Assembly (NCBI RefSeq): GCF_920984665.1
Contig: NZ_CAKLBP010000002.1
Location: 310,001 to 374,000 of the forward strand
Length of the DNA stretch: 64,000 nucleotides
Source of the DNA: Pedobacter sp. Leaf170
GTDB taxonomy: Bacteria > Bacteroidota > Bacteroidia > Sphingobacteriales > Sphingobacteriaceae
Direction: 5' to 3'
Below the pieces are notes generated by a model. The model had not been told where the DNA came from. It was given only the letters and a program-made list of their open reading frames with translations, and did not search any database. The position numbers were made by a program, and so were the translations under genes. This document shows positions 1-8,605 of this stretch, one piece after another. Each line of letters opens with the position of its first letter. Position 1 is the stretch's first letter.

Positions 1-1308
1 CTTACAGCTTATTTAAATCAAAAACCTTTTTATGTTAGGGATTGTAGCGCTTGTGCAAGTGCCGATTATAGCATATCTATAAGGGTAATTACCGAAACTG
101 CCTATCAAAATCTTTTTGCAAACAATTTATTTATCCGCCCTGCGGATGAAGATTTAGGTGCAACACCAGAGTGGACGATAATTGCTGCCCCTGGTTTTTT
201 AGCCAACCCCGAACAGGATGGTACCCGACAAGAAAACTTTTCCATCATCAACTTTACTAAAAAGATGATTATTATTGGTGGAACAGGTTACACAGGCGAA
301 ATAAAAAAAGGAATTTTTTCTGTTTTAAATTTCATCCTTCCGGTATATAAAAATACTTTATCTATGCATTGCTCTGCAAATGTGGGTGCAGAAGGAGATA
401 CGGCGATATTTTTTGGTTTATCCGGCACGGGGAAAACAACTTTATCTGCAGACCCGGAAAGAGCATTAATTGGCGACGATGAACATGGTTGGGGCGCTGA
501 TACGATTTTTAATTTCGAAGGTGGTTGCTATGCTAAATGTGTTGATTTAACAGCTGAAAAAGAACCTCAGATTTATAATGCAATAAAACATGGTTCTTTA
601 TTAGAGAATATTAACTTTTTTGAAGGCACTAATGAAGTTGATTATTCAAATATCGATAAAACAGAAAATACAAGGGTAGCTTACCCGATAAACTTTATAG
701 ATAATACGGTTATTCCGTCTGTTGCATCATCACCAAAAAACATATTTTTCTTAACCGCTGATGCTTTTGGCGTTTTACCTCCAATATCAAAATTAAATGT
801 AGAACAAGCCATGTTTCATTTTATGAGTGGCTATACGGCAAAAGTTGCGGGTACTGAAGCAGGCGTTACAGAACCGCAACTAACTTTTTCTGCCTGTTTT
901 GGGAAGGCCTTTCTACCACTGCATCCATCAAGATATGCAGCATTGCTGGGTAAAAAAATGGAGCAGGAACAAGTTAATGTTTGGCTGGTTAATACCGGTT
1001 GGACGGGCGGACCGTATGGCGTTGGGAAGCGCATGAAATTGGCTTACACGAGGGCGATGATAAAAGCTGCAATAAATGGTGATTTGGAACATAATAATTA
1101 TAAATTACACCATGTATTTAAATTAATGATGCCTTTACATTGTGCTAATGTACCGGATGAAGTTTTAGACCCATCTAAAACCTGGAGTAATCAGGAAGAA
1201 TACTTTTTAAAAGCTTACGAACTATCGGAAGCCTTTAAGCGGAATTTCAAACAATTTGAACAGCAAAAAGTTCAGAAAAAGGAGGAAGAATCCTTAAAAA
1301 TGTGTTAA
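1..1308 (+). CDS. pckA: Phosphoenolpyruvate carboxykinase (ATP), 5' end missing
   Basis: Converts oxaloacetate and ATP to phosphoenolpyruvate, CO2 and ADP, the entry step of gluconeogenesis; cytosolic. The frame is open from base 1, so the gene begins before the window. The 435 residues seen are the C-terminal part of a family usually near 535 residues, so about 100 are missing. Visible motifs are the P-loop [14 protein letters not shown] (about bases 418-459), the second metal/phosphate motif IGDDEHGW soon after, and the C-terminal stretch [15 protein letters not shown]. The first ATG (base 265) is internal, because conserved PEPCK sequence ([19 protein letters not shown]) lies upstream in frame. 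A strong terminator follows at 1381-1407. Confidence 0.96.
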   Translation, partial: LTAYLNQKPFYVRDCSACASADYSISIRVITETAYQNLFANNLFIRPADEDLGATPEWTIIAAPGFLANPEQDGTRQENFSIINFTKKMIIIGGTGYTGEIKKGIFSVLNFILPVYKNTLSMHCSANVGAEGDTAIFFGLSGTGKTTLSADPERALIGDDEHGWGADTIFNFEGGCYAKCVDLTAEKEPQIYNAIKHGSLLENINFFEGTNEVDYSNIDKTENTRVAYPINFIDNTVIPSVASSPKNIFFLTADAFGVLPPISKLNVEQAMFHFMSGYTAKVAGTEAGVTEPQLTFSACFGKAFLPLHPSRYAALLGKKMEQEQVNVWLVNTGWTGGPYGVGKRMKLAYTRAMIKAAINGDLEHNNYKLHHVFKLMMPLHCANVPDEVLDPSKTWSNQEEYFLKAYELSEAFKRNFKQFEQQKVQKKEEESLKMC

Positions 1309-1380
1309 AAGTGGTTTTAAATGCATTTTTTACTTAAAAAATTTGCAATTCGATTTTTTTTTAGTTTTTATTGTGAAAGA

Positions 1381-1407
1381 ATTGCCTCCGGCTGAGGCAA
1401 TTTTTTT
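1381..1407 (+). terminator. Intrinsic terminator of pckA
   Basis: An 8-bp perfect stem, attgcctc (1381-1388) and gaggcaat (1394-1401), with a 5-base loop, runs straight into a T tract. It lies 73 bases after the pckA stop and before the exbB promoter. Confidence 0.85.
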
Positions 1408-1480
1408 GTTATATGCCATCGTGGGATTAGTCGATAACTAAAAATTTAAGTAACGATTTAATTGTTTATTGATTTATTAA

Positions 1481-1510
1481 TTTGTAATTTAAAATCAATT
1501 TATAAATTTG
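1481..1510 (+). promoter_or_regulatory. Candidate Bacteroidetes promoter for the exbB operon
   Basis: TTTG at 1481-1484 and TAAATTTG at 1503-1510 match the Bacteroidetes primary sigma consensus (TTTG, about 19-21 bases, TAnnTTTG), here with an 18-base spacer. Initiation a few bases after 1510 would give an untranslated leader of about 95 bases. Inferred from sequence only. Confidence 0.55.
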
Positions 1511-1609
1511 TTTTCGCAACAAAATCGGATTAGCCTACGTTGTGTGTAATAGAAAAGAAAAAACAGCTAAAAATTAAAAACAAGAACTAAAACTAAAAAA
1601 TCAAAAAAA

Positions 1610-2440
1610 ATGGCAAACGCACCAAAACCAACAACTGTTAAAAAAGAGAGCTCTTCAAGTGCTTCAAATGTATTTGCAACATTAGTTATTCCAATTTGTA
1701 TCGTTATTGGATTTGTTATCTGGAAATTTGTATTAGGAGATCCATCAAACTTTATCGATAATAACAATGAAAACCTGCCATTGCCTAATAACTATCCAGG
1801 TACAGCTTACAAAGGTGGACCAATCGTTGCAGTATTAATCGGTTTATTATTGACCACAATCGTTTTCTCTATCGAGCGTTTAATCGTAATTGGTAAAGCA
1901 AGCGGAAAAACCAGCTTAGATACATTTATCATCAAAGTAAAAGGTTTATTAAATTCAGGTAACATCGAAGCTGCTAAAGCTGAGTGCGACAAACAACAAG
2001 GTTCAGTTGCAGCAGTAATTAAATCAGGTTTGAAAAAATACAGCGAAGTAGAAGCTGATACTAATATGGATGTTGAGCAATCAATCGTTGCTATCCAAAA
2101 AGAGGTTGAAGAAGCTACTGCTTTAGAAATGCCAATGTTAGAGCAAAACTTAACCATCATCGCTACATTAGTATCAATCGGTACGTTAATCGGTCTATTA
2201 GGTACGGTAACAGGTATGATTCGTGCGTTCGCAGGTTTAGCTAACTCAGGTGCTCCGGATCAGGCTGCATTAGCGGTGGGTATCTCTGAGGCACTTATCA
2301 ATACAATGACTGGTATCTCGGTTTCTACTTTAGCGATTATCATGTACAACATTTTAACTTCGAAAATCGACAAGTTAACTTATGCTATTGATGAGGCTGG
2401 TTTCAGCATCGTTCAAACTTATGCTTCTACGCATAAATAA
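1610..2440 (+). CDS. exbB: MotA/TolQ/ExbB proton channel family protein
   Basis: Inner-membrane proton channel subunit that, with ExbD, powers TonB-dependent outer-membrane transport. The 276-residue protein has an N-terminal membrane segment (about 22-43), a second (about 70-92) followed by the ERLIVIGKASGK junction, a cytoplasmic loop, and two C-terminal segments with the family's small-residue helix (GTLIGLLGTVTGMIRAF, about 191-207). The N-terminal segment before the MotA/ExbB core makes it longer than E. coli ExbB. The ATG sits in an A-rich leader without a clear Shine-Dalgarno, normal for the phylum. It is the first gene of exbB-exbD-exbD-tonB and has its own candidate promoter. TolQ is the alternative name, but the TonB gene downstream favours ExbB. 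Confidence 0.9.
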   Translation: MANAPKPTTVKKESSSSASNVFATLVIPICIVIGFVIWKFVLGDPSNFIDNNNENLPLPNNYPGTAYKGGPIVAVLIGLLLTTIVFSIERLIVIGKASGKTSLDTFIIKVKGLLNSGNIEAAKAECDKQQGSVAAVIKSGLKKYSEVEADTNMDVEQSIVAIQKEVEEATALEMPMLEQNLTIIATLVSIGTLIGLLGTVTGMIRAFAGLANSGAPDQAALAVGISEALINTMTGISVSTLAIIMYNILTSKIDKLTYAIDEAGFSIVQTYASTHK

Positions 2441-2515
2441 AAAATGAAAATAATTTTTACCGGCTTTATGGAAAACCGGAAAAAAGATCATCATTATTAA
2501 AAAGTATATAATATT

Positions 2516-3130
2516 ATGCCTAGAATTAAAGTTAAAAGAACCAGTACAGTAACAGATATGACCGCCATGTGCGACGTAGCTGCACTGTTACTTACGTTCT
2601 TCATATTAACTGCTACGGCTAAGCAACCTGAACCTCTAGCGGTATCAACACCTTCATCTACTTATGTATTTAAGGTGCCCGCTGAAAATAACGCGATTTT
2701 AACAATCGGTCAAGGTAAGGTTTTCTTTGAGGTAGCAGGACAAAAAGTAAGGGCAAGAACGTTGCAATTAATGGGAGAGCAGTATAAGCTTACTTTCACT
2801 CCTGAAGAAATTAACAGATTTTCTGTAGTTGGTTCATTCGGCGTTCCTGTTTCAAATCTTAAGCAATTTATCGGTATGTCTGGTGCAGATCGTATGAAAC
2901 CAGGCGCACAGCCAGGCATTCCTACAGATTCTACAGATAACCAGCTAAACTCATGGGTTTTAAATGCACGTAAAGCTACACAAGAACTTAATGGCGCAGC
3001 AATGCGTGTAAGTATTAAGGGCGATGCGAAAGAAGAATATCCGGTAGTTAAAAAAGTTATCGATGTTTTGCAAAAACAAAAAGTGAATAAATTTTTGTTA
3101 GTTACAAACTCTGAAGCACCAAGAAAATAA
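2516..3130 (+). CDS. exbD: ExbD/TolR family biopolymer transport protein, first copy
   Basis: Stator partner of ExbB. The 204-residue protein has the usual topology: a short cytoplasmic N-terminus (MPRIKVKRTSTVTDMTAM), one membrane helix (CDVAALLLTFFILTATA, about 20-36) with the conserved Asp near its start (CDVA), and a periplasmic domain. It is longer than E. coli ExbD (about 140 residues) through a periplasmic insert around residues 60-140. It ends three bases before the second exbD and lies 75 bases after exbB; that gap holds only a weak CCGG hairpin. Two non-identical ExbD copies behind ExbB are common in Bacteroidetes and may form heteromeric stators. Confidence 0.9.
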   Translation: MPRIKVKRTSTVTDMTAMCDVAALLLTFFILTATAKQPEPLAVSTPSSTYVFKVPAENNAILTIGQGKVFFEVAGQKVRARTLQLMGEQYKLTFTPEEINRFSVVGSFGVPVSNLKQFIGMSGADRMKPGAQPGIPTDSTDNQLNSWVLNARKATQELNGAAMRVSIKGDAKEEYPVVKKVIDVLQKQKVNKFLLVTNSEAPRK

Positions 3131-3133
3131 GAA

Positions 3134-3637
3134 ATGGCAGAATTAAACACAGGCGGGAAGAAAGCCACACCAAGGGTTGATATGACTCCAATGGTGGATT
3201 TAATGTTTCTTTTGGTAACATTCTTTATCTTAACGACTAGTATATCTACGCCACAAGCGATGGATATTACCAAACCGGATAAGGAAGATAACTTGCCAGA
3301 GAACAGATTGGAGCTAAAAGCAACCAAAACAATGACAATTTTATTAGGTAAAAACAATAAAGTTGCGTGGTACATGGGCGAAGCTGGAAAGAGCTCACCA
3401 ACAATTGAATCACTTCAGTCAATTGAAGGTTCGATTCTTAAAAACAGAAAGGGTTCTAATGAAACAGAAAAAGATCCGTTTGTTGTGCTTGTAAAGCCAA
3501 CTTCAGGTTCAACTTTTCAAAACTTTGTTGATATTATGGATGAATTGGAAATTTTAAAGGTGAATGCTCGTCAGATTGATGATGATAATATCCTTGACAA
3601 TGAAAAACAATTTATGCAACAACAAGGTATTTTATAA
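3134..3637 (+). CDS. exbD: ExbD/TolR family biopolymer transport protein, second copy
   Basis: Second ExbD-like stator protein, 167 residues. The N-terminus reads RVDMTPMVDLMFLLVTFFIL, which contains the family signature DMTPMVDL with the membrane-embedded Asp that carries protons. This copy is nearer the canonical sequence than the first (which has TDMTAMCDV). A periplasmic domain of about 120 residues follows. It starts 3 bases after the upstream exbD and ends 18 bases before tonB, so co-translation is likely. The two ExbD proteins are clearly diverged, which suggests separate positions in the complex and not a recent duplication. Confidence 0.92.
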   Translation: MAELNTGGKKATPRVDMTPMVDLMFLLVTFFILTTSISTPQAMDITKPDKEDNLPENRLELKATKTMTILLGKNNKVAWYMGEAGKSSPTIESLQSIEGSILKNRKGSNETEKDPFVVLVKPTSGSTFQNFVDIMDELEILKVNARQIDDDNILDNEKQFMQQQGIL

Positions 3638-3655
3638 TTTACTAAACCAGTAATC

Positions 3656-4474
3656 ATGTCGAAATTAGATATATTTAGAAAGGAATGGCTGGAAGTAGTT
3701 TTTGAAGGTAAAAACAAAAACTATGGTGCTTACGAACTACGTAAGACCTCTCCTGCTAATACCACAAAGGCACTAATTTATGGCTCGGTAGTATTTCTTG
3801 TTTTGTTCTTTGCTCCAAAGATTTACAGCCTTATTAAAGGTTCGTTACCAGTAGAAAAAGAAGAAATAGCACAAGAAGTAGTACTTACGCCGCCACCACC
3901 GGTAAATCCGGAAACACCTCCACCGCCACCGGTAGAGCCACCGCCACCAAAAGTGGATCAGGTAAAAATGCCACCTCCGATTGTAAAACCGGATATTGAA
4001 GTTCAGGATGAACCACCTACTGTTGAAAAACTTAAGGAGGCTGACCCAGGGCAGAAAGATATTAAAGGTGATCCTACTGCGGATATTGTTATCGCTGAAC
4101 CTGTAGGTGAAGGACCGAAAAGAGAAGCTGCGGTAGCAGTTGATGATAACAAAGTTTATGACTTCGTTAGTATCGAAAAGGTTCCTGAATATCCAGGTGG
4201 TATGCCAGCTTTCTATAAATACTTAGGAAGTGCAATTAAGTATCCGCCAATGGCACAAGAAAATAACGTACAAGGTAAAGTATCATTATCTTTCGTAGTA
4301 GAAAGAGATGGTTCATTAACCGATATTACAGTTATTCGTGGTCCGGGAAGTGGTACTAACGAGGAAGCTGTACGTGTACTAAAAGCTAGTAAACGTTGGA
4401 TTCCGGGTATTCAGAATGGTAAACCAGTTAGGGTAAAGTACAACATCCAGGTAAACTTTACACTTAGCAATTAA
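3656..4474 (+). CDS. tonB: Energy transducer TonB
   Basis: Transfers proton-motive energy from ExbB/ExbD to outer-membrane TonB-dependent receptors. The 272 residues begin with the Bacteroidetes-type cytoplasmic start containing NKNYGAYELRK (about 20-30), then one membrane helix (about 39-60), a proline-rich periplasmic spacer with runs such as TPPPPVNPETPPPPPVEPPP (about 78-110), and a C-terminal TonB domain from about 178 (YPGGMPAFYKYL, IKYPPMAQE, GKVSLSFVVERDGS). It follows exbB-exbD-exbD directly and ends one base before the next small gene. Confidence 0.95.
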   Translation: MSKLDIFRKEWLEVVFEGKNKNYGAYELRKTSPANTTKALIYGSVVFLVLFFAPKIYSLIKGSLPVEKEEIAQEVVLTPPPPVNPETPPPPPVEPPPPKVDQVKMPPPIVKPDIEVQDEPPTVEKLKEADPGQKDIKGDPTADIVIAEPVGEGPKREAAVAVDDNKVYDFVSIEKVPEYPGGMPAFYKYLGSAIKYPPMAQENNVQGKVSLSFVVERDGSLTDITVIRGPGSGTNEEAVRVLKASKRWIPGIQNGKPVRVKYNIQVNFTLSN

Positions 4475-4475
4475 A

Positions 4476-4694
4476 ATGTTAAATTTTGATATTTTTAAGC
4501 AAAAATCGCCTAAACAGCGGTTTTTGCTCATTTTAGGCCTTCTCATGTTCGTGTTCTACCTATTTATCGGTTTAGCATGTATCTTTTGGAAAGACCTTCC
4601 TTTAAATATTGCCTATCCTTACAAAGTTGCAATTGGAATATTTCTTATCGTTTATGCATTTATCAGATTATTAAGCTTAGGAAGGCGAGACTAA
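4476..4694 (+). CDS. Small two-helix membrane protein, unknown function
   Basis: The 72-residue product has two predicted membrane helices, FLLILGLLMFVFYLFIGLACIFW (about 16-38) and IAYPYKVAIGIFLIVYAFIRLL (about 45-66), with a basic C-terminus (GRRD). It starts 1 base after tonB and ends 6 bases before the next gene, so it is almost certainly translated as part of the TonB operon. I do not recognise a named family. Its fixed place between TonB and a PstS-like lipoprotein suggests a helper of the energising complex, which is inference. Confidence 0.75.
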   Translation: MLNFDIFKQKSPKQRFLLILGLLMFVFYLFIGLACIFWKDLPLNIAYPYKVAIGIFLIVYAFIRLLSLGRRD

Positions 4695-4700
4695 AAATCA

Positions 4701-5600
4701 ATGAGGAATATCTTATTACTTTTATTGGCATTATTAACATTTTCTTCCTGCAACCGCAAGAAAGATAACAAAGTTGAAGAAACGCGAACCAGCGGAACTT
4801 TAAAATTATTGGTTGATGAAACTGTTGGTCCGATAGTTCAGGATGAGATTGACATTTTTAAACTTGATTATCCGCAGGCAACATTTATTACAACAGTTAA
4901 GCCCGAAGAAAAGCTTTTACCTACATTTTTAAATGATAGTGTAAGGGTAATTATTTTGCCAAGAATGCTAACCAAGCAAGAGGAGAAATATTACAATCAA
5001 CGCCAGATTAAAATAAACACTTCTCGTTTTGCGGTAGATGGTATTGCATTAATTACTAATGCAGGCAATATAGACAGCACTATTAACGTTAAAGAAATTA
5101 TTGATATATTGCAGGGCAAGGATTCGGATAAGAAATTAGTATTTGATAACGCTTACTCCAGTACATTTAAGTACTTTAAACAACTGGCTAATATCAGTCA
5201 GTTTCCCCAAAAAGGTGTGTATTCTAAAAATTCGAGCAATGAGGTGATCAATCTTATTGCGGAGGATAAAAGTTTTATTGGTATTTTAGGTGTTAACTGG
5301 CTTTCTGAAAAAAATCCGGTAATGCTTAAAAATAAGGATAAAATAAAAACGCTTGGGGTAAAAAATATTAAAGGAAGTTTGGGTGATGATCAGTACTACA
5401 AACCCACCCGTTTAAATTTAACCAATGGGATTTATCCACTGCTCAGAAACATTAATATTATAGATTGCGAAGGACGCGGAGGTTTAGGCACAGGATTTGC
5501 AACATGGTTAAGAAGCCAGAGAGGACAGTTAATTGTACTTAAATCTGAACTGGCACCACATAAATTAATGCCGAGAGAACTGAACATCACAAAAAAATAA
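4701..5600 (+). CDS. PstS-like substrate-binding lipoprotein
   Basis: The 299-residue protein has a lipoprotein signal with lipobox-like LTFSSC (Cys about residue 17). A periplasmic-binding fold of the PstS type follows, starting SGTLKLLVDETVGPIVQDE, with a later stretch (GTGFATWLRSQRGQLIVLKS) resembling the end of phosphate-binding proteins. No pst permease or ATPase genes are nearby; it sits between TonB and a TPR protein, so it may act with the TonB system and not with an ABC importer. Phosphate binding is not established by the sequence. Confidence 0.75.
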   Translation: MRNILLLLLALLTFSSCNRKKDNKVEETRTSGTLKLLVDETVGPIVQDEIDIFKLDYPQATFITTVKPEEKLLPTFLNDSVRVIILPRMLTKQEEKYYNQRQIKINTSRFAVDGIALITNAGNIDSTINVKEIIDILQGKDSDKKLVFDNAYSSTFKYFKQLANISQFPQKGVYSKNSSNEVINLIAEDKSFIGILGVNWLSEKNPVMLKNKDKIKTLGVKNIKGSLGDDQYYKPTRLNLTNGIYPLLRNINIIDCEGRGGLGTGFATWLRSQRGQLIVLKSELAPHKLMPRELNITKK

Positions 5601-5707
5601 TAAATTGAACCACGATTGTTTTTGCAATCAGAAAAAAAGAATATCAGATGAAGCTTTGCATTAGCTTATGTAAACTTTACAACCATTAAAAAAACAAAAA
5701 AAGAACT

Positions 5708-7420
5708 ATGAAAATTTTAAAGAAAGCAATAACCTTAAATGTAGGTTTGGTGTTGATGGGTTCTGCAGTTTTTGCTCAAAGTTTAAACGACGCGAAAAAA
5801 GCGATTGATGCCGAACAATACCAAAAGGCAACATCAATGCTTAAAACATTAGTAAACTCACAAGCATCTAATGGTGATAATTATTATAACCTTGGCTTGG
5901 TTTACTTAAAAACCGGATATATCGATTCAGCAAGAGCTGTATTTACTAAAGGTACAACGGCTGACCCAAAAAATGCATCAAATTTTGCAGGTTTAGGCGA
6001 GGCCGATTTATTATCTAACAATGCAGCATCAGCAAAAACAAATTTTGATAAAGCAGTATCTGTTGCACCTAAAGATTACAAAACATATTTAGCAATTGGT
6101 AAAGCATATTTAGCTCAGGATAAACCGAGTGAAGATGTTTCTAAGCCAGATTTTGCGAATGCATTGACGAACTTAACTAAAGCAGATGAGTTAGATTCGA
6201 AAGATAAAGATGCTGAAGTATTTATTGGCTTAGGTGATGTTTATGCGTTACAAAAGAAAAACTCTGAAGCAATTGGGCCATATTTCCGCGTAGCAGATAT
6301 TGACCCAACAAACAGAAGAGCTGGAACACAAGTTGGTAAAATGTACAAAGAAGCACGTTCATTTCCTGAAGGCGAAGCAGAATTAAACAAAGTAATTGCA
6401 GCTGATGCAAATTATGGTCCTGCTTACCGCGAGTTAGGTGAGTTATACTTGCAATGGAGTAGTTTTGGTACAGATAAAGAAAAAGCAGCGAAAGCAGTAG
6501 AGCTTTATAAAAAGTATATGGATTTAACTGATAAATCATTAGAATCTCAGTTACGTTATATGCAGTTTTTATTCTATGCAAAAGATTTCCAGGCTTTGGA
6601 GCAAGTGGCATCATCCATTCAGGTTCCGGCTAACGACCCTAAAGGTGTTATTGTTTCAAGGTTAAAAGGATGGTCGGCTTATGAGAATAAAAACTATCCT
6701 CAGGCTTTAACCAATATGACTGAATATTTTGCTAAACAAAAGGATGAAAGCAAGCTTTTAGGTTTTGATTATTTGTATCTTGGTAAAGCTCAATTAAAAG
6801 CTGGTCAGGATAGTTTGGCCTTAATCAACATTACAAAAGCAGTTGAAAAGGATTCTACTAACACCGATGCATTAGCTGAGGTTGCAAAAACTTTCTTTGA
6901 TGCTAAAAAATATGCTAAAGCAGCTCAGATTTATGATAAAGTAATTGCTGCAGGCCCGAATGCTAAAGGTGTTTTATATAGCTATTTTTATAATGGTTTA
7001 GCTTACTATTTTGATTACGCAGGTCAATATTCAGCGAAGAAAAATCCATCAAAAGATTTATTAGTAAAGGCTGATTCATCAATTGCTAAAGTTGCTCAAT
7101 TAGCTCCTGAAACTACTGATGCATATTTGTACCGAGCTAGAATTAATAACCTTTTGGATGATGAAAAAGCACCAAAAGGATTAGCAATTCCGTTTTTTGA
7201 AACTTTTGTTGAGAAAGTAACGGCAAAACCTGAGCTGGTAACTGCCAACGCTAAGAAATTATCAGAGGCATATGATAATATTGGTGGATATTACTTTAAC
7301 ACTGATAAAGCAAAAGCAAAAGAATACTTTGATAAAAGTGTAGCTGTTTATCCAGCAGGAACATTTGCTGCAGCGAAGTTGAAAGAATTAGCTGCTCCTG
7401 CAAAAGGAAAAGGTAAATAA
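5708..7420 (+). CDS. Tetratricopeptide repeat protein, secreted or periplasmic
   Basis: A 570-residue protein with a cleavable signal (ending near AVFAQ, residue 23) followed by TPR helices over most of its length. Typical repeats are NYYNLGLVYLKTGYIDSARA (about 58-77), NFAGLGEADLLSNNAASAKT and DAEVFIGLGDVYALQKKNSE; the C-terminus is lysine/alanine-rich. TPR proteins scaffold other proteins, and no catalytic domain is visible. It is 107 bases after the PstS-like gene with the same orientation and ends at a strong terminator, so it is likely the last gene of the TonB cluster. Confidence 0.85.
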   Translation: MKILKKAITLNVGLVLMGSAVFAQSLNDAKKAIDAEQYQKATSMLKTLVNSQASNGDNYYNLGLVYLKTGYIDSARAVFTKGTTADPKNASNFAGLGEADLLSNNAASAKTNFDKAVSVAPKDYKTYLAIGKAYLAQDKPSEDVSKPDFANALTNLTKADELDSKDKDAEVFIGLGDVYALQKKNSEAIGPYFRVADIDPTNRRAGTQVGKMYKEARSFPEGEAELNKVIAADANYGPAYRELGELYLQWSSFGTDKEKAAKAVELYKKYMDLTDKSLESQLRYMQFLFYAKDFQALEQVASSIQVPANDPKGVIVSRLKGWSAYENKNYPQALTNMTEYFAKQKDESKLLGFDYLYLGKAQLKAGQDSLALINITKAVEKDSTNTDALAEVAKTFFDAKKYAKAAQIYDKVIAAGPNAKGVLYSYFYNGLAYYFDYAGQYSAKKNPSKDLLVKADSSIAKVAQLAPETTDAYLYRARINNLLDDEKAPKGLAIPFFETFVEKVTAKPELVTANAKKLSEAYDNIGGYYFNTDKAKAKEYFDKSVAVYPAGTFAAAKLKELAAPAKGKGK

Positions 7421-7442
7421 TTATAAGAGTTAAATAATTTAG

Positions 7443-7474
7443 AAAAGGCAGAGTTTGGTTACTCTGCCTTTTTC
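7443..7474 (+). terminator. Intrinsic terminator after the TPR gene
   Basis: A 12-bp perfect stem, aaaaggcagagt (7443-7454) and actctgcctttt (7461-7472), with a 6-base loop and a T-rich tail. It closes the exbB-TPR cluster. The downstream arm is also part of the nuoA promoter. Confidence 0.88.
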
Positions 7475-7485
7475 TTTTACTTTTG
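7454..7485 (+). promoter_or_regulatory. Promoter of the nuo operon, overlapping the upstream terminator
   Basis: TTTG at 7454-7457, a 20-base spacer, then TACTTTTG at 7478-7485: a very good match to the Bacteroidetes TTTG/TAnnTTTG promoter. Initiation near 7490 would leave a leader of about 12-15 bases before the nuoA ATG at 7504. This also rules out the in-frame TTG at 7483 as start, since it is inside the -7 box. Confidence 0.75.
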
Positions 7486-7503
7486 CAACAGAAAATAATA
7501 ATT

Positions 7504-7875
7504 ATGCAAGCGCAAAGCACTCCGATAGATTTTTTACCAATTATATTTCAAGTAATTGTGGCTTTAGGTTTTGTTGTAACTACTTTGGTTGCTACACACT
7601 TTTTAGGTCCGAAACGTAAAACAAGCGATAAACTTGAGATTTTTGAAGCTGGTGTTAAAAGTATTGGTAATGCCCGTCAGCCATTTTCTATTAAGTATTT
7701 TGTGGTAGCAATACTGTTTGTTTTATTCGATATCGAAGTAATTTTCATGTATCCATGGGCTGTTAATTTTAGAGCATTGAAAATGGATGGAATGATTGAG
7801 ATGTTCATTTTTATGGGCACACTATTACTAGGTTTTATCTACGTGATTAAGAAAAAAGTATTAGACTGGAACTAG
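7504..7875 (+). CDS. nuoA: NADH-quinone oxidoreductase subunit A
   Basis: Membrane subunit of respiratory complex I, which passes electrons from NADH to quinone and pumps protons. The 123 residues give three membrane helices, with the conserved loop FLGPKRKTSDKLEIFEAG between helices 1 and 2 and the PFSIKYFVVAILFVLFDIEV stretch with acidic residues in helix 2, both hallmarks of NuoA. I chose the ATG at 7504; an open frame extends to a TTG at 7483 but that lies in the promoter. Unlike the rest of the cluster, it is separated from nuoB by 187 bases. Confidence 0.94.
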   Translation: MQAQSTPIDFLPIIFQVIVALGFVVTTLVATHFLGPKRKTSDKLEIFEAGVKSIGNARQPFSIKYFVVAILFVLFDIEVIFMYPWAVNFRALKMDGMIEMFIFMGTLLLGFIYVIKKKVLDWN

Positions 7876-8012
7876 TTGTAGCAATTTAGTTATAACTCAT
7901 AACCGGCGTTAAAGAACAACATGTGTACAGATTACACTTAGCGGGCATGTTTTTATCTAATTTAGAAAGGTTCTAAATCGAGTTAAGCTAGTTTAATTGC
8001 CCTTAAATATTG

Positions 8013-8052
8013 TAAATTTGTTGCTCATTCTGCAAAGGAATGAGCATTTTTT
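8013..8052 (+). promoter_or_regulatory. nuoB leader: -7 box followed by a terminator-like hairpin
   Basis: TAAATTTG at 8013-8020 fits the -7 box, though no good -33 element is seen at the right distance. Right after it comes an 8-bp perfect inverted repeat, tgctcatt (8022-8029) and aatgagca (8039-8046), and then six T, ending 10 bases before nuoB. Read through from nuoA this would look like an intrinsic terminator or attenuator; started from 8013 the transcript would lack the left arm. Confidence 0.5.
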
Positions 8053-8062
8053 GTTTATAAAC

Positions 8063-8605
8063 ATGAGTGAAATTAATATAGTTGATGCGCCTCCAGGAAC
8101 CGAAGGACCTGGCTATTTTGCCACTTCTTTAGATAAAGTGATTGGTTTGGCTCGTTCAAATTCATTATGGCCTTTACCGTTTGCAACATCTTGTTGTGGA
8201 ATTGAGTTTATGGCAACCATGGGTTCTCACTACGATTTAGGTCGTTTTGGTGCAGAGCGTTTGAGTTTTTCTCCCCGTCAGGCTGATGTTTTAATGGTTA
8301 TGGGAACCATTGCTAAAAAAATGGCTCCTGTACTTAAACAGGTTTATATCCAAATGGCTGAGCCGCGTTGGGTAATGGCCGTAGGTGCTTGTGCAAGTAG
8401 TGGTGGTATTTTCGATACTTATTCTGTTTTACAAGGAATTGATGAGGTTATTCCGGTAGATGTTTATGTGCCAGGTTGCCCACCAAGACCAGAAGCTATT
8501 CTGGATGGTTTTCAACGTATTCAGGATTTGGTTAGAAACGAATCTGGCAGAAGAAGAAACTCTGATTATTACAAAGAACTTTTGGGTCAATACGGCATTA
8601 AATAA
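8063..8605 (+). CDS. nuoB: NADH-quinone oxidoreductase subunit B
   Basis: Peripheral-arm subunit that holds the N2 [4Fe-4S] cluster next to the quinone site. The 180-residue protein shows all four cluster cysteines: the adjacent pair in [10 protein letters not shown], the third in GACASSGG and the fourth in [12 protein letters not shown] start it at the ATG at 8063 ([12 protein letters not shown]); the longer frame back to 7997 would run through the -7 box and hairpin in the leader. Its stop overlaps the nuoC ATG by one base (TAATG), so the two are translationally coupled. Confidence 0.96.
   Translation: MSEINIVDAPPGTEGPGYFATSLDKVIGLARSNSLWPLPFATSCCGIEFMATMGSHYDLGRFGAERLSFSPRQADVLMVMGTIAKKMAPVLKQVYIQMAEPRWVMAVGACASSGGIFDTYSVLQGIDEVIPVDVYVPGCPPRPEAILDGFQRIQDLVRNESGRRRNSDYYKELLGQYGIK

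Larger units (their letters stand above)
1309..1609. other. Intergenic region between pckA and exbB
   Basis: About 300 AT-rich bases. It holds the pckA terminator at 1381-1407 and a candidate exbB promoter at 1481-1510. The roughly 100-base leader before exbB shows no coding frame, and I could not recognise a riboswitch fold in it. Confidence 0.7.

Noticed and set aside
2710-3375. 221-residue minus-strand frame
   Set aside because: It lies opposite two ExbD genes with clear motifs and crosses their junction; no protein-like features.
7483-7503. TTG start for nuoA seven codons upstream
   Set aside because: The TTG is part of the -7 promoter box TACTTTTG.
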